A DNA stretch of 64,000 nucleotides from assembly GCF_022606295.1 (NCBI RefSeq), contig NZ_JAHHZS010000021.1, positions 17,316-81,315 on the forward strand, in the 5' to 3' direction. The notes under the pieces were generated by a model. The model did not search any database, was not told where the DNA came from, and saw only the letters and a program-made list of their open reading frames with translations. The stretch is from Arthrobacter bambusae. GTDB taxonomy: Bacteria; Actinomycetota; Actinomycetes; Actinomycetales; Micrococcaceae. The position numbers and the translations under genes were made by a program. Shown here piece after piece: positions 56,078-64,000 of the stretch (position 1 is its first letter; each line of letters begins with the position of its first letter).

Positions 56078-57037
56078 ATGCGAAACGAGTTTGCCCTTCC
56101 CACTGAACTGCTTTCAGGTCCGTTCACGCTCGCCGAGGCCCAAGCCCGGGGCGTCCCGCGCGGCCGCCTGCTTCGCGCCGACGTCGAGCGCGTCAGCCGT
56201 AACCTCTACCGTCCGAGCGGCTGGGACTTCGATCTGGAGGCAGCCGCCCGTGCGCTGTCGGCCGCCACCCCCGGTGCCTGGATCTCGCACGTGACGGCGG
56301 CGCGCCTTCGCTGCTCCAGCCTTCCGCCCTGGCTTGCCGATTCGACGGAGCTGCACCTCAGCAAACCGCGATCGTTGCCCGGAGCCCGCCGCATGGGCGT
56401 GATCGGGCACAGAGTGATCGCGGCCGAGGACGAGGTCGAATCCGTTGACGGAATATGGATCAGCACCCGGCCCCGCACTTGGCTGGACATGGCCCGGCTG
56501 CTGCCTTTGGACTACCTCGTCTGTATGGGCGACGAGCTGATTCGCGTACCCCGCCAGGCGCTGGAAGGGAGGGACACACCCTTCGCCACCCTCGAAGGAC
56601 TGCGCGCCTTGGTCGAACGGCATCCAAATTTACAGGGCGTCGTGCGTGCCCGGCAGGCGCTCGAACTGATGCGCGTGGGCGCGGACTCTCCCCCGGAGTC
56701 CCTGCTTCGCTTGGCCATGCTCGACGCGGGAATCCCCGAACCCGAACTCCAGCTCGGCTTGCGAAGTGACGATCCGTTCTCGCCGTCGGCGGATTTGGGG
56801 TTCCGCCACAGGCGGGTCGCCATTCAGTACGACGGCGGCCATCACCTCGCGGAGGCCCAGACACTTAGTGATCGACGCCGGAACAAAGCCTTCGAAGCTG
56901 CCGGGTGGACCGTCCTCGTGTTCCGCAAGGACGATCTGGCAGATGGATTCGAGCTGGCCACCAAGAAGATCAAGAAGGCGCTGCGATCAGCGTGGGTCGA
57001 TCCTGCCGTCGCATCCGGGTTTGCAAGTGCCGTGTAG
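56078..57037 (+). CDS. AbiEi-like/DUF559 family protein (orphan)
   Basis: 319 residues. The N-terminus (TLAEAQARGVPRGRLLRADV, VERVSRNLYRPSGW) resembles the winged-helix antitoxin domain of AbiEi. The C-terminus has the Vsr/DUF559-like PD-(D/E)xK pattern SADLGFRHRRVAIQYDGGHH, then AFEAAGWTVLVFRKDDL. Such proteins occur in multiple copies in actinobacteria; function is not established, and defence or toxin-antitoxin roles have been proposed. Here no partner toxin lies beside it. ATG 56078 is preferred over TTG 56060. Single gene. Confidence 0.7.
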   Translation: MRNEFALPTELLSGPFTLAEAQARGVPRGRLLRADVERVSRNLYRPSGWDFDLEAAARALSAATPGAWISHVTAARLRCSSLPPWLADSTELHLSKPRSLPGARRMGVIGHRVIAAEDEVESVDGIWISTRPRTWLDMARLLPLDYLVCMGDELIRVPRQALEGRDTPFATLEGLRALVERHPNLQGVVRARQALELMRVGADSPPESLLRLAMLDAGIPEPELQLGLRSDDPFSPSADLGFRHRRVAIQYDGGHHLAEAQTLSDRRRNKAFEAAGWTVLVFRKDDLADGFELATKKIKKALRSAWVDPAVASGFASAV

Positions 57038-57050
57038 TGAGCTTAAACGG

Positions 57051-57086
57051 CGGACGCCCGCTCACCTGAAGGTGAGCGGGCGTCCG
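57051..57086. terminator. Perfect 17-bp hairpin between convergent genes
   Basis: CGGACGCCCGCTCACCT / AGGTGAGCGGGCGTCCG with two bases between arms. Its 3' arm is the first part of the 32-bp repeat array, so the repeat family here also forms the terminator for both the AbiEi-like gene and ino1. Confidence 0.88.
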
Positions 57087-57147
57087 GCCAAAACCCCACA
57101 TAGGTGAGCGGGCGTCCGGCCAAAACCCCACATAGGTGAGCGGGCGT
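57070..57147. repeat. Tandem 32-bp repeat, two copies plus a partial, after ino1
   Basis: Unit begins AGGTGAGCGGGCGTCCGGCC and ends AAAACCCCACAT; copies at 57070-57101 and 57102-57133, and a partial at 57134-57147 that touches the ino1 stop codon. On the minus strand it reads ...ATGTGGGG...GCTCACCT, so the core has the same sense as the ino1 gene. Confidence 0.97.
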
Positions 57148-58233
57148 TTAGCGCTCCACGTCGCCGCGGATGAAGGCCTCGACCTTTTCGCGGGCGAGGT
57201 CGTCGTTGAACTGCTCCGGCGGGGACTTCATGAAGTAGCTCGAAGCCGAGAGCAGCGGGCCGCCGATACCGCGGTCCAGGCCGATCTTGGCGGCGCGGAT
57301 GGCGTCGATGATCACGCCGGCAGAGTTCGGGGAGTCCCAGACCTCGAGCTTGTATTCCAGGGACACCGGGGCATCGCCGAAGTTGCGGCCTTCGAGGCGG
57401 ACGAACGCCCATTTGCGGTCATCGAGCCAGGCGACGTAGTCGGACGGCCCGATGTGGACGTCGTCGGCGTGCAGGACGGCCTCGACGTTGGAGGTCACAG
57501 CCTGGGTCTTGGAGATCTTCTTGGATTCCAGGCGGTCGCGCTCCAGCATGTTCTTGAAGTCCATGTTGCCGCCGACGTTCAGCTGGTACGTGCGGTCCAG
57601 CGTGACGCCGCGGTCTTCGAAGAGCTTGGCCATGACGCGGTGCGTGATGGTGGCGCCGATCTGGCTCTTGATGTCATCGCCGACGATCGGCACACCGGCG
57701 GCGGTGAACTTGTCGGCCCATTCCTTGGTGCCCGCGATGAAGACCGGCAGGGCGTTGACGAAGGCAACACCGGCGTCGATGGCGCACTGCGCATAGAAGT
57801 GTGCAGCGTCCTCGGAACCGACGGGCAGGTAGCAGACCATGACGTCGGCCTTGGCTTCGCGCAGTGCGGCGACGATGTCCACTGCTTCTTCCGGAGCCTC
57901 CACGATGGTCTCGCGGTAGTACTTGCCCAAGCCGTCCAGGGTGTGGCCGCGCTGCACGGTCACGCCCGTCGAGGGGACGTCGGCAATCTTGATGGTGTTG
58001 TTTTCGCTGGCGCCGATGGCGTCAGCGAGGTCGAGGCCGACCTTCTTGCTGTCGACGTCGAAGGCAGCGACGAACTGGACGTCGTTGACGTGGTACTTGC
58101 CGAACTCTACATGCATCAGACCCGGAATCGTGGCCTGGGGGTCGGCATCGCGATAGTAGTGGACACCTTGGACCAGCGAAGCGGCGCAGTTACCTACGCC
58201 GACAATGGCGACACGAATCGGATGTGAAGACAC
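57148..58233 (-). CDS. ino1: Inositol-3-phosphate synthase
   Basis: 361-residue enzyme turning glucose-6-phosphate to 1D-myo-inositol-3-phosphate with tightly bound NAD. The start [20 protein letters not shown] is the Rossmann motif; [31 protein letters not shown] and [20 protein letters not shown] are MIPS signatures of the actinobacterial type. It supplies the inositol phosphate that MshA uses. Starts at ATG 58233; an inverted repeat lies at 58255-58283. Confidence 0.96.
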   Translation of the reverse strand: MSSHPIRVAIVGVGNCAASLVQGVHYYRDADPQATIPGLMHVEFGKYHVNDVQFVAAFDVDSKKVGLDLADAIGASENNTIKIADVPSTGVTVQRGHTLDGLGKYYRETIVEAPEEAVDIVAALREAKADVMVCYLPVGSEDAAHFYAQCAIDAGVAFVNALPVFIAGTKEWADKFTAAGVPIVGDDIKSQIGATITHRVMAKLFEDRGVTLDRTYQLNVGGNMDFKNMLERDRLESKKISKTQAVTSNVEAVLHADDVHIGPSDYVAWLDDRKWAFVRLEGRNFGDAPVSLEYKLEVWDSPNSAGVIIDAIRAAKIGLDRGIGGPLLSASSYFMKSPPEQFNDDLAREKVEAFIRGDVER

Positions 58234-58254
58234 GGAACTCCTTTGAGAACTAAC

Positions 58255-58283
58255 CTCAGGTGCCTTGCGCGTCCGTACCTGAG
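58255..58283. promoter_or_regulatory. Inverted repeat in the ino1 leader region
   Basis: CTCAGGT (58255-58261) and ACCTGAG (58277-58283) are perfect 7-bp arms with a 15-bp spacer, 22 bp upstream of the ino1 ATG. It may be an operator or a leader hairpin; no regulator is near. Confidence 0.4.
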
Positions 58284-58347
58284 TGCAGGACGGCGTCTTA
58301 AAGGCACAGCGCCATTCGACGCTCTTTGCATTGTAACCAACCCGAAC

Positions 58348-58375
58348 GGGGCCGGCTTTGTTCCCGGCCGGCCCC
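58348..58375 (-). terminator. Terminator of the aldo/keto reductase gene
   Basis: Perfect 9-bp stem GGGGCCGGC / GCCGGCCCC with a 10-base loop, 23 bases past the aldo/keto reductase stop on the minus strand. Confidence 0.8.
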
Positions 58376-58398
58376 GCTCGTGAATTAAGTTTGCGAAT

Positions 58399-59436
58399 CT
58401 ACTTCTGCGCCCACAGATTGATGTCGGATTCGACGGCGAACTCGTCAATTGCTGTCAGTTCCTCCGACGTGAAGCCGAGGTTGTTGATCGCGGACACAGT
58501 GTCCTCCAGCTGGGCGACGCTTGACGCGCCCACCAATGCCGATGTCACAGGCGAACCCTTGGGCTGCTCGCGCAGGATCCAGGCGATAGCCATCTGGGCG
58601 AGGGTCTGGCCGCGCCCTTCGGCGATGGCATTCAAGCCACGCACCCGGCTCAGCTTTTCCTCGGTCAGCGCTGATTCGGACAAGAACCGTTCCTTGGCGG
58701 CACGCGAGTCGGCCGGGATGCCGTTCAGGTAGCGGTTGGTGAGCATTCCCTGAGCCAGCGGGGAGAAGGCGATGGATCCCGCGCCAACCTGGTCAAGCGT
58801 TTCGTAGAGGTTGGGCGTACCGTTCTCGGTCCAGCGGTTGAGCATGGAATAGCTGGGCTGGTGGATAAGCAACGGCGTGCCCATCTCCTTGAGGATGCGG
58901 GCCGCCTCAAGGGTCTGGTCCGGGGTGTACGAAGAGATCCCGGCATAGAGCGCTTTGCCCGAACGGACGGCGTGGTCCAGGGCGCCCATGGTTTCTTCCA
59001 GCGGGGTTTCGGGATCGGGACGGTGGCTGTAGAAGATGTCCACGTAGTCCAGTCCCATGCGCTGGAGCGACTGGTCCAGGCTGGAGAGAAGGTACTTGCG
59101 GGAGCCCCATTCTCCGTAGGGGCCCGGCCACATGTAGTAGCCGGCCTTGGTGGAAATGACGAGTTCGTCGCGGTACGGCTTGAAGTCGTCCTTCAGGTGG
59201 CGGCCGAAGTTCGTTTCAGCCGAACCGTCCGGCGGACCGTAGTTGTTGGCGAGGTCGAAGTGGTTGATCCCCAGGTCGAAGGCCCTGCGGAGGATGGCGC
59301 GCTGCTCTTCGAAACGCTTGTCGTCGCCGAAGTTATGCCATAGTCCCAGCGAGATCGCGGGAAGTTTGAGGCCGCTGCGTCCGACGCGGCGGTAGGGCAT
59401 GGTTTCATAGCGGTTTTCCGCAGCCGAATAAGTCAT
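58399..59436 (-). CDS. Aldo/keto reductase (MgrA/YghZ type)
   Basis: 345 residues. The AKR14-like barrel starts RYETMPYRRVGRSGLKLPAI. Catalytic residues: Asp in NHFDLANNYGPPDGSAE, Tyr in the same stretch, Lys in LVISTKAGYYMWPG and His in DIFYSHRPDPE. Such enzymes reduce L-glyceraldehyde-3-phosphate or methylglyoxal with NADPH. Starts at ATG 59436 with AGGATGG upstream. It is separate from treZ by 78 bp and lies downstream of it on the same strand, but no functional link is known. Confidence 0.92.
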   Translation of the reverse strand: MTYSAAENRYETMPYRRVGRSGLKLPAISLGLWHNFGDDKRFEEQRAILRRAFDLGINHFDLANNYGPPDGSAETNFGRHLKDDFKPYRDELVISTKAGYYMWPGPYGEWGSRKYLLSSLDQSLQRMGLDYVDIFYSHRPDPETPLEETMGALDHAVRSGKALYAGISSYTPDQTLEAARILKEMGTPLLIHQPSYSMLNRWTENGTPNLYETLDQVGAGSIAFSPLAQGMLTNRYLNGIPADSRAAKERFLSESALTEEKLSRVRGLNAIAEGRGQTLAQMAIAWILREQPKGSPVTSALVGASSVAQLEDTVSAINNLGFTSEELTAIDEFAVESDINLWAQK

Positions 59437-59514
59437 ACGTACCATCCTGCCACCGCCTTCGAGGCTCGAAGCGCAATGTCCGCCATGTGGGCGCGGTCAC
59501 CTTCCGGCTCGCTG

Positions 59515-61275
59515 TCAGCTAAGGCGCACGACGGCGGCGCTCTCCCCCGGGAGCGTCAGCTTTCCGTTCCCGACGGCGGCCGAAGACTCCGTGGCAAGCA
59601 AGACTTCGCCGTCCATAGCCTTCGTCAGGGTCTGGTCCCCGAAGTTGCAGGCTACCCGCACGGCGCCCCGGCTGAGAACCAGCCATTTGTCCTCTTCGCT
59701 GAAGTCGACGTGGGTGTCGGCGAACCCGCCCCCGGCGAGCTCCGGCGTCGAGCGCCTGAGCTTCGCCAACGCCCGGTAAAGGTCCAGCAATCGGGCGTGA
59801 TCGCCGTCGTGGGCTTCCTCCCACTTGAGCTTGGAGCGTTCAAACGTCTCCGGATCCTGGGGGTTGGGCACCAACGCAGGGTCCCAGCCCATCCGTTCGA
59901 ATTCCTTGAGCCGGCCCGTCGCTGTGGCCTCCGCCAGCCATTCCTCGGGATGCGAGGTGAAGAACTGCCACGGCGTGGACGCGCCGAATTCTTCGCCCAT
60001 GAAGAGCATCGGGGTGAACGGCGACGTCATAGTCAGCACGGCGGCGAGCGCCAGCCTGCCGTAGGACAGGCTCGAACTCAGGCGGTCACCGGCGGCGCGG
60101 TTTCCGATTTGATCGTGGTTTTGGTTGCAGACCACCAGCGCGGCAGGATGAACCAGCCCCGGCCGGATGGGCCGGCCATGATGCCTGCCGCGAAAGCTAG
60201 AGTAGCTCCCGTCATGGAAGAAACCGTGTTCAAGCACCTTCGCCAGTGCGCCCAAGGAATCGAAATCCGCGTAGTAGCCAGCCGTCTCCCCGGTGAGGTT
60301 CACGTGCACGGCGTGGTGGAAATCGTCGCTCCACTGTCCGTCCAGTCCGTAGCCGTTGGTATCCCGGCGGTAAATGAGGCGCGGATTGTTCAGGTCCGAT
60401 TCCGCGATCAGGGTCTTGGGGACGCCGGTTTCGGCTTCGATGCCATCCGCGAGGCTGGCGAGGTCCTCCAGGATATGGACGGCCCGCTCATCGCGGAGGG
60501 CATGGACGGCGTCGAGGCGCAGCCCGTCAACGTGGAAGTCATCCAACCACATGGCGGCGTTGTCCAGGATGTATTGCCGGACTTCGTCGGAGCCGGAGCC
60601 GTCCAGGTTCACCGAGTCGCCCCACGTGTTGCCTTCGCCGGACTTCAGGTAGGGGCCGAATTTCGGTAGGTAGTTCCCGCTGGGGCCCAGATGGTTGTAG
60701 ACCACATCCTGGATCACGCCGAGTCCGACGGCATGCGCCGCATCCACGAATCGCTGATAGGCCTCCGGCCCCCCGTAGCCCTCGTGGACGGCGAACCACA
60801 GCACGCCGTCGTACCCCCAGTTGTGGGGGCCGTTGAAGGCATTGACCGGCAGGAGCTCCACGAAGTCGATTCCCAGGTCAACGAGGTAGTCCAGCTTTTC
60901 GGCGGCTGAGTCGAGGGTGCCTTCCGGAGTGAAGGTCCCGAGGTGGAGCTCATAGATGACCGCGCCGCCGAGCCCGCGTCCTGCCCAATCCGAATCTTTC
61001 CAGGCATAAGACGAGGAGTCGAAGGTGCGGGAAAGATCATGGACTCCGTCCGGCTGGCGCTGCGACCTGGGATCGGGAAACGGTCCCTCCCCGTTCACCA
61101 GATAGCCGTAATCAGTCCCGGCCAACCGGGGTACGTCCGCCACCCACCAGCCCGCGCCGCCGCCGTCGTCGTGCGATCGCATTTCGTGGTGCTGACCGTC
61201 CGCCAGCAGAGTCACTGACTCTGCGAACGGGGCCCATACATCGAACCGTTTTCCCACGTTGGTCTTCTCGGCCAT
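59515..61275 (-). CDS. treZ: Malto-oligosyltrehalose trehalohydrolase
   Basis: 586-residue GH13 enzyme that cuts trehalose off maltooligosyl-trehalose. An N-terminal CBM48-like part ([20 protein letters not shown]) is followed by the barrel: [40 protein letters not shown] with the catalytic Asp, and [12 protein letters not shown] with the acid Glu. Starts at ATG 61275. It follows treY by 58 bp. Confidence 0.95.
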   Translation of the reverse strand: MAEKTNVGKRFDVWAPFAESVTLLADGQHHEMRSHDDGGGAGWWVADVPRLAGTDYGYLVNGEGPFPDPRSQRQPDGVHDLSRTFDSSSYAWKDSDWAGRGLGGAVIYELHLGTFTPEGTLDSAAEKLDYLVDLGIDFVELLPVNAFNGPHNWGYDGVLWFAVHEGYGGPEAYQRFVDAAHAVGLGVIQDVVYNHLGPSGNYLPKFGPYLKSGEGNTWGDSVNLDGSGSDEVRQYILDNAAMWLDDFHVDGLRLDAVHALRDERAVHILEDLASLADGIEAETGVPKTLIAESDLNNPRLIYRRDTNGYGLDGQWSDDFHHAVHVNLTGETAGYYADFDSLGALAKVLEHGFFHDGSYSSFRGRHHGRPIRPGLVHPAALVVCNQNHDQIGNRAAGDRLSSSLSYGRLALAAVLTMTSPFTPMLFMGEEFGASTPWQFFTSHPEEWLAEATATGRLKEFERMGWDPALVPNPQDPETFERSKLKWEEAHDGDHARLLDLYRALAKLRRSTPELAGGGFADTHVDFSEEDKWLVLSRGAVRVACNFGDQTLTKAMDGEVLLATESSAAVGNGKLTLPGESAAVVRLS

Positions 61276-61333
61276 CGCTCCCCCTCAATCGTCTCGTCCG
61301 GGCTTCGTTGGCCCGCATTTGTCGGTGCTTTGG

Positions 61334-63652
61334 CTAGCCAATGGGTACGAGCAAAGCCACCGGGTACCTCTGCAGCAGCCTTGCGACGGGCACCTCGCCC
61401 GGGGCGTAACTGTTGCCTGTGAGCTCATCCCGGACCGCGCTCCCGAGCCGAATGAAAGTTTCCTCCCACCCCCCGTTTCGCTCAAGTTTCCGCGGCAGCC
61501 TGGTAGCCAAAGTGATGGCACCGCCACCGTCGGAAGCGGTGCCGCGGTCGAAGGCGACCAAGTGTTCGGCTGCGGGCCCCTCTGCCATGACGGGACTGTA
61601 ACCACCGAAAAGCTCCGGCCGGTCGCGTCGTAGGCGCAGTGCCCGGGACGTCAGCAGAAGCTTGGCCAACTCGTCCCGCGCTTCAGTCTGGACACCGGCG
61701 TCGAGGGCGGCGAGTGCTGCCCTCCGCCGTTCGAAGTCGACCGCGCGCCGGTTGTCGGGGTCGGTGAGTGATCGATCCCAAAACTCAGTGCCTTGGTAGA
61801 CATCGGGTACACCCGGCATGGTCAGCTGGACAATCTTCGCCGACAGTGAGTTGGACGTCCCATACGGGTCCAGAAGTGCAACGAACGCTTCGAGGGCGGC
61901 CGTCACCTCCGGCACGTCGAAGACGGCGTCGACGGCGGAGGCCAGCTTCGCTTCGAAACCTTCGTCCGGCTCCGTCCAGTTGGTGGAGTTGCCGGCTTCG
62001 CGTGCTGCTTTGGCGACGTAACCCTGGAGGCGTTCGCGGCTGGCCGGCCACGCACCCGCGATGGCTTGCCATACGAGCGCCGCAAGTGGCCCGTCGGGGA
62101 TCGGCGCCAGTTCCTGCATGCGGTCCACGAAGGCTTCCCAGTCCGGGACTGCCTCGGAGATGGCGGAGATCCTGGCGCGGGTGTCTTCACTGCGCTTGGT
62201 GTCGTGCGTGGTCAGGGTGGTCATGGACAGCGGGAGCAGCGCCTGGCGGCGGGCCATGCGTTCGTGGAATCCAGCCGTGGACAACGCGAACTCCGTGGGG
62301 TCCGCTCCCACTTCTGTCAGCGTTCCAAGGCGCGTGTAACGGAAGAACGCAGTGTCTTCCACGCCCTTGGCCATGACCATCCCGGACGTCTGCTGGAACC
62401 GCCGGCCCAGTTCACGGCCGGCGTCGAGCAGGAGGGGGAGCAACGCTTTGAGGATCTGGTCCAGCTCAGGCCTGGTCCGTGCAGCCCGCTCGACGGCCTC
62501 CACCAGGGTGTCTTTGCGGTCGGGAAGGTAGCTCCGGTAGACGTGGAACGAGGCGATGATCTCGGCCAGGGCGTCAGCCACCTCCAGGCGGGGCAGCTCC
62601 GGCGATTCCGGGACGAGCCTCGCGAGCCGCAGGATTTCCGAATGCAGGATGCCGTCCGTGATACGGCGCTTGGTGCCGTGGATCATGGCCTCGTAATCGG
62701 CGGGCGAACCGGTGCCCCGGAGCCTGCCGTCCAAGGCGTCAAGCTGCACTTCGGCGTCGGGATCCACGAAAAGGCGATCGACGTCGGCGAGGGCGTCGTA
62801 ACCTGTGGTTCCCTCGCAGTCGAAGTTCTCCGGAAGGCTTTCCCCGGGCTCCAGGATCTTCTCGACGAGCAGATAGGAGCCAGCCGTGGTTTCCTTCAGG
62901 CGCTCCAGGTACCCGGCGGGGTCCGCGAGCCCGTCCGGATGGTCGATCCTCAGCCCGTCCACAAGCCCGTCACGGAACCATCGGGCGATCTCCGAGTGGG
63001 CTTCCTCGAAGACCCAGGGTATTTCGACGCGTATCCCGGCCAGCGTGTTGACCGCGAAGAACCGGCGGTAATTCAGTTCGTCGTCGGCCCGGCGCCAGCC
63101 GACCAGCTCGTAGTGCTGCCGCGCATGGACGTCCGTGGCGTCATCACCCTCGGCGTAGCTGCCTTCTGCCAACGGGAAGCGGTGGTCGAAGTAACGCAAT
63201 TCGCCGTCGACCACTTCGAGCTTGTCGAGGTCGTCATCGCTGCCAAGGACCGGCAGCCGGAGCTTTCCGCCACCGAAGTCCCAGTCGACGTCGAACGCTT
63301 CCGCGTAGCGGGAGGCCTTGCCCTCCTTGAGGAGGGACCACCACCAGGCATTTTGTGGGGGCGAGGCAACTCCCATGTGATTCGGGACGATATCGACGAG
63401 GACTCCGAGGCCGGCTTCCCGTGCCGCTTTGGAGAGCGCCGCGAGCCCTTCGGCGCCGCCGCGCGAAGCATCAATCGTGGAGGGGTCCGTGACGTCGTAA
63501 CCGTGGTCCGAGCCTTCCTCGGCCGTCAGGATAGGCGACAAGTATACCCAATCCACCCCCAGCTCGCGCAGATATCCGGTGAGGGCCGCCGCGTCCTGGA
63601 GCGTGAACGAGGACCTGATCTGGAGCCTGTACGTGGAGACGGGAGTCCTCAT
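61334..63652 (-). CDS. treY: Malto-oligosyltrehalose synthase
   Basis: 772-residue GH13 enzyme that converts the reducing end of maltodextrin to an alpha-1,1 (trehalose) link. [20 protein letters not shown] is the standard start; [33 protein letters not shown] and [17 protein letters not shown] are TreY landmarks. Its ATG overlaps the treX stop by four bases. Second gene of treX-treY-treZ, which makes trehalose from glycogen. Confidence 0.97.
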   Translation of the reverse strand: MRTPVSTYRLQIRSSFTLQDAAALTGYLRELGVDWVYLSPILTAEEGSDHGYDVTDPSTIDASRGGAEGLAALSKAAREAGLGVLVDIVPNHMGVASPPQNAWWWSLLKEGKASRYAEAFDVDWDFGGGKLRLPVLGSDDDLDKLEVVDGELRYFDHRFPLAEGSYAEGDDATDVHARQHYELVGWRRADDELNYRRFFAVNTLAGIRVEIPWVFEEAHSEIARWFRDGLVDGLRIDHPDGLADPAGYLERLKETTAGSYLLVEKILEPGESLPENFDCEGTTGYDALADVDRLFVDPDAEVQLDALDGRLRGTGSPADYEAMIHGTKRRITDGILHSEILRLARLVPESPELPRLEVADALAEIIASFHVYRSYLPDRKDTLVEAVERAARTRPELDQILKALLPLLLDAGRELGRRFQQTSGMVMAKGVEDTAFFRYTRLGTLTEVGADPTEFALSTAGFHERMARRQALLPLSMTTLTTHDTKRSEDTRARISAISEAVPDWEAFVDRMQELAPIPDGPLAALVWQAIAGAWPASRERLQGYVAKAAREAGNSTNWTEPDEGFEAKLASAVDAVFDVPEVTAALEAFVALLDPYGTSNSLSAKIVQLTMPGVPDVYQGTEFWDRSLTDPDNRRAVDFERRRAALAALDAGVQTEARDELAKLLLTSRALRLRRDRPELFGGYSPVMAEGPAAEHLVAFDRGTASDGGGAITLATRLPRKLERNGGWEETFIRLGSAVRDELTGNSYAPGEVPVARLLQRYPVALLVPIG

Positions 63653-64000
63653 GATCCCCCGTTCTTGTGGGCGCGTGGCTTTCTGGGCTTTTTCGGCGCA
63701 GCGGCTGGCTTGGTTTCGGGGTCAGCCTTTGGCTCCGATGCATGGTGCTTCTTCGGTCCGGGTGCCTCTTCCGGTACGGCCTGGAGAGGATTGGTGGACG
63801 GTGCCGGTGTGGCCGGCGCAGTCAAGGAGGCCGTTTCGGTGGTGGCAGTCTGCGACAACGCGGCAAGGGACGCGGCTACGGAATGGTCGGGGTCCGTGTC
63901 CGGAACGCTGTGTGCCCTCAACACCACGAGTGATTTGGCTCCGACGCCCAGGACTGCTTCCGCCTTCACGGGCTCGGTGTCCGCTCCGCCGCCGGCCGTG
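63649..64000 (-). CDS. treX: C-terminus of glycogen debranching enzyme with Pro/Ala/Lys tail (5' end outside window)
   Basis: Partial: 116 codons plus a stop, open to the right edge. The visible part [19 protein letters not shown] resembles the last strand of GlgX/TreX, the isoamylase-type debranching enzyme that starts the treXYZ pathway. It is then extended by about 75 residues rich in Ala, Pro, Thr and finally Lys ([19 protein letters not shown]). This tail looks disordered and may mediate binding. Identity is supported mainly by overlap with treY. Confidence 0.75.
   Translation of the reverse strand, partial: TAGGGADTEPVKAEAVLGVGAKSLVVLRAHSVPDTDPDHSVAASLAALSQTATTETASLTAPATPAPSTNPLQAVPEEAPGPKKHHASEPKADPETKPAAAPKKPRKPRAHKNGGS

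Overview
ORGANISM. High-GC DNA with actinobacterial gene content points to a soil member of the Micrococcaceae, most like Arthrobacter/Pseudarthrobacter (inferred from gene content, not searched). Markers are mycothiol synthesis (mshA, ino1), GuaB3, a GlpR/SepX-type division membrane protein, SURF1, treXYZ, a HrcA/CIRCE-type groESL operon and many GTG starts. LAYOUT. 1-10.3 kb is accessory and partly decayed: a sugar isomerase cut by the window edge, an MFS transporter remnant, an intact MFS transporter divergent from a gluconate operon (gntK-gntP), single enzymes (F420-type reductase, APP1 phosphatase, phosphotransferase, VOC protein) and an IS481-like footprint. 10.3-17.4 kb is a guanidino/polyamine catabolic locus (FAD oxidase, aldehyde dehydrogenase, NCS1 permease, agmatinase) with a divergent PucR regulator. 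17.4-18.3 kb holds an intact-looking tandem glycine riboswitch whose genes are gone: only the 3' end of glyA and a piece of sdaA remain. 18.4-24.3 kb: tRNA-Ala(CGC), the galU/acetyltransferase/GlpR/NAD-binding operon apparently lacking the usual moeA-type glp gene, and folate, FmdB and SAF-domain genes. 24.3-36.7 kb: a very large SF1 helicase-nuclease-like protein with damaged ATPase motifs, then guaA, SURF1, a PTS IIA, glpD, guaB3 and guaB. 36.9-41.4 kb: a surface-glycan O-acyltransferase and groES-groEL with two CIRCE elements.

41.4-52.6 kb: a THUMP-like methyltransferase, an HI0607-type shikimate-dehydrogenase-like enzyme, a zinc-starvation pair (P-loop-less CobW homologue plus cysteine-free L36 behind a Zur-like box), a YbdK-type ligase, and the tightly overlapped alr-tsaE-tsaB-rimI-tsaD operon with a PfkB kinase upstream. 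52.7-58.4 kb: mshA, fhs, an AbiEi/DUF559-like protein and ino1, whose 3' ends carry unusual 31-32-bp tandem repeats sharing the core GCTCACC(TAT). 58.4-64 kb: an aldo/keto reductase and treX-treY-treZ, cut by the right edge.

HOW IT FITS. The window is mainly chromosomal housekeeping (purine synthesis, t6A tRNA modification, chaperonin, cell wall, mycothiol precursors, trehalose) with catabolic modules and several decayed loci. The most unusual signals are the riboswitch stranded on gene fragments, the helicase-nuclease with an altered Walker A lysine, the repeat family placed directly after stop codons, and the FAD-oxidase-linked agmatinase cluster. All functional calls are from reading the sequence; no database was searched.
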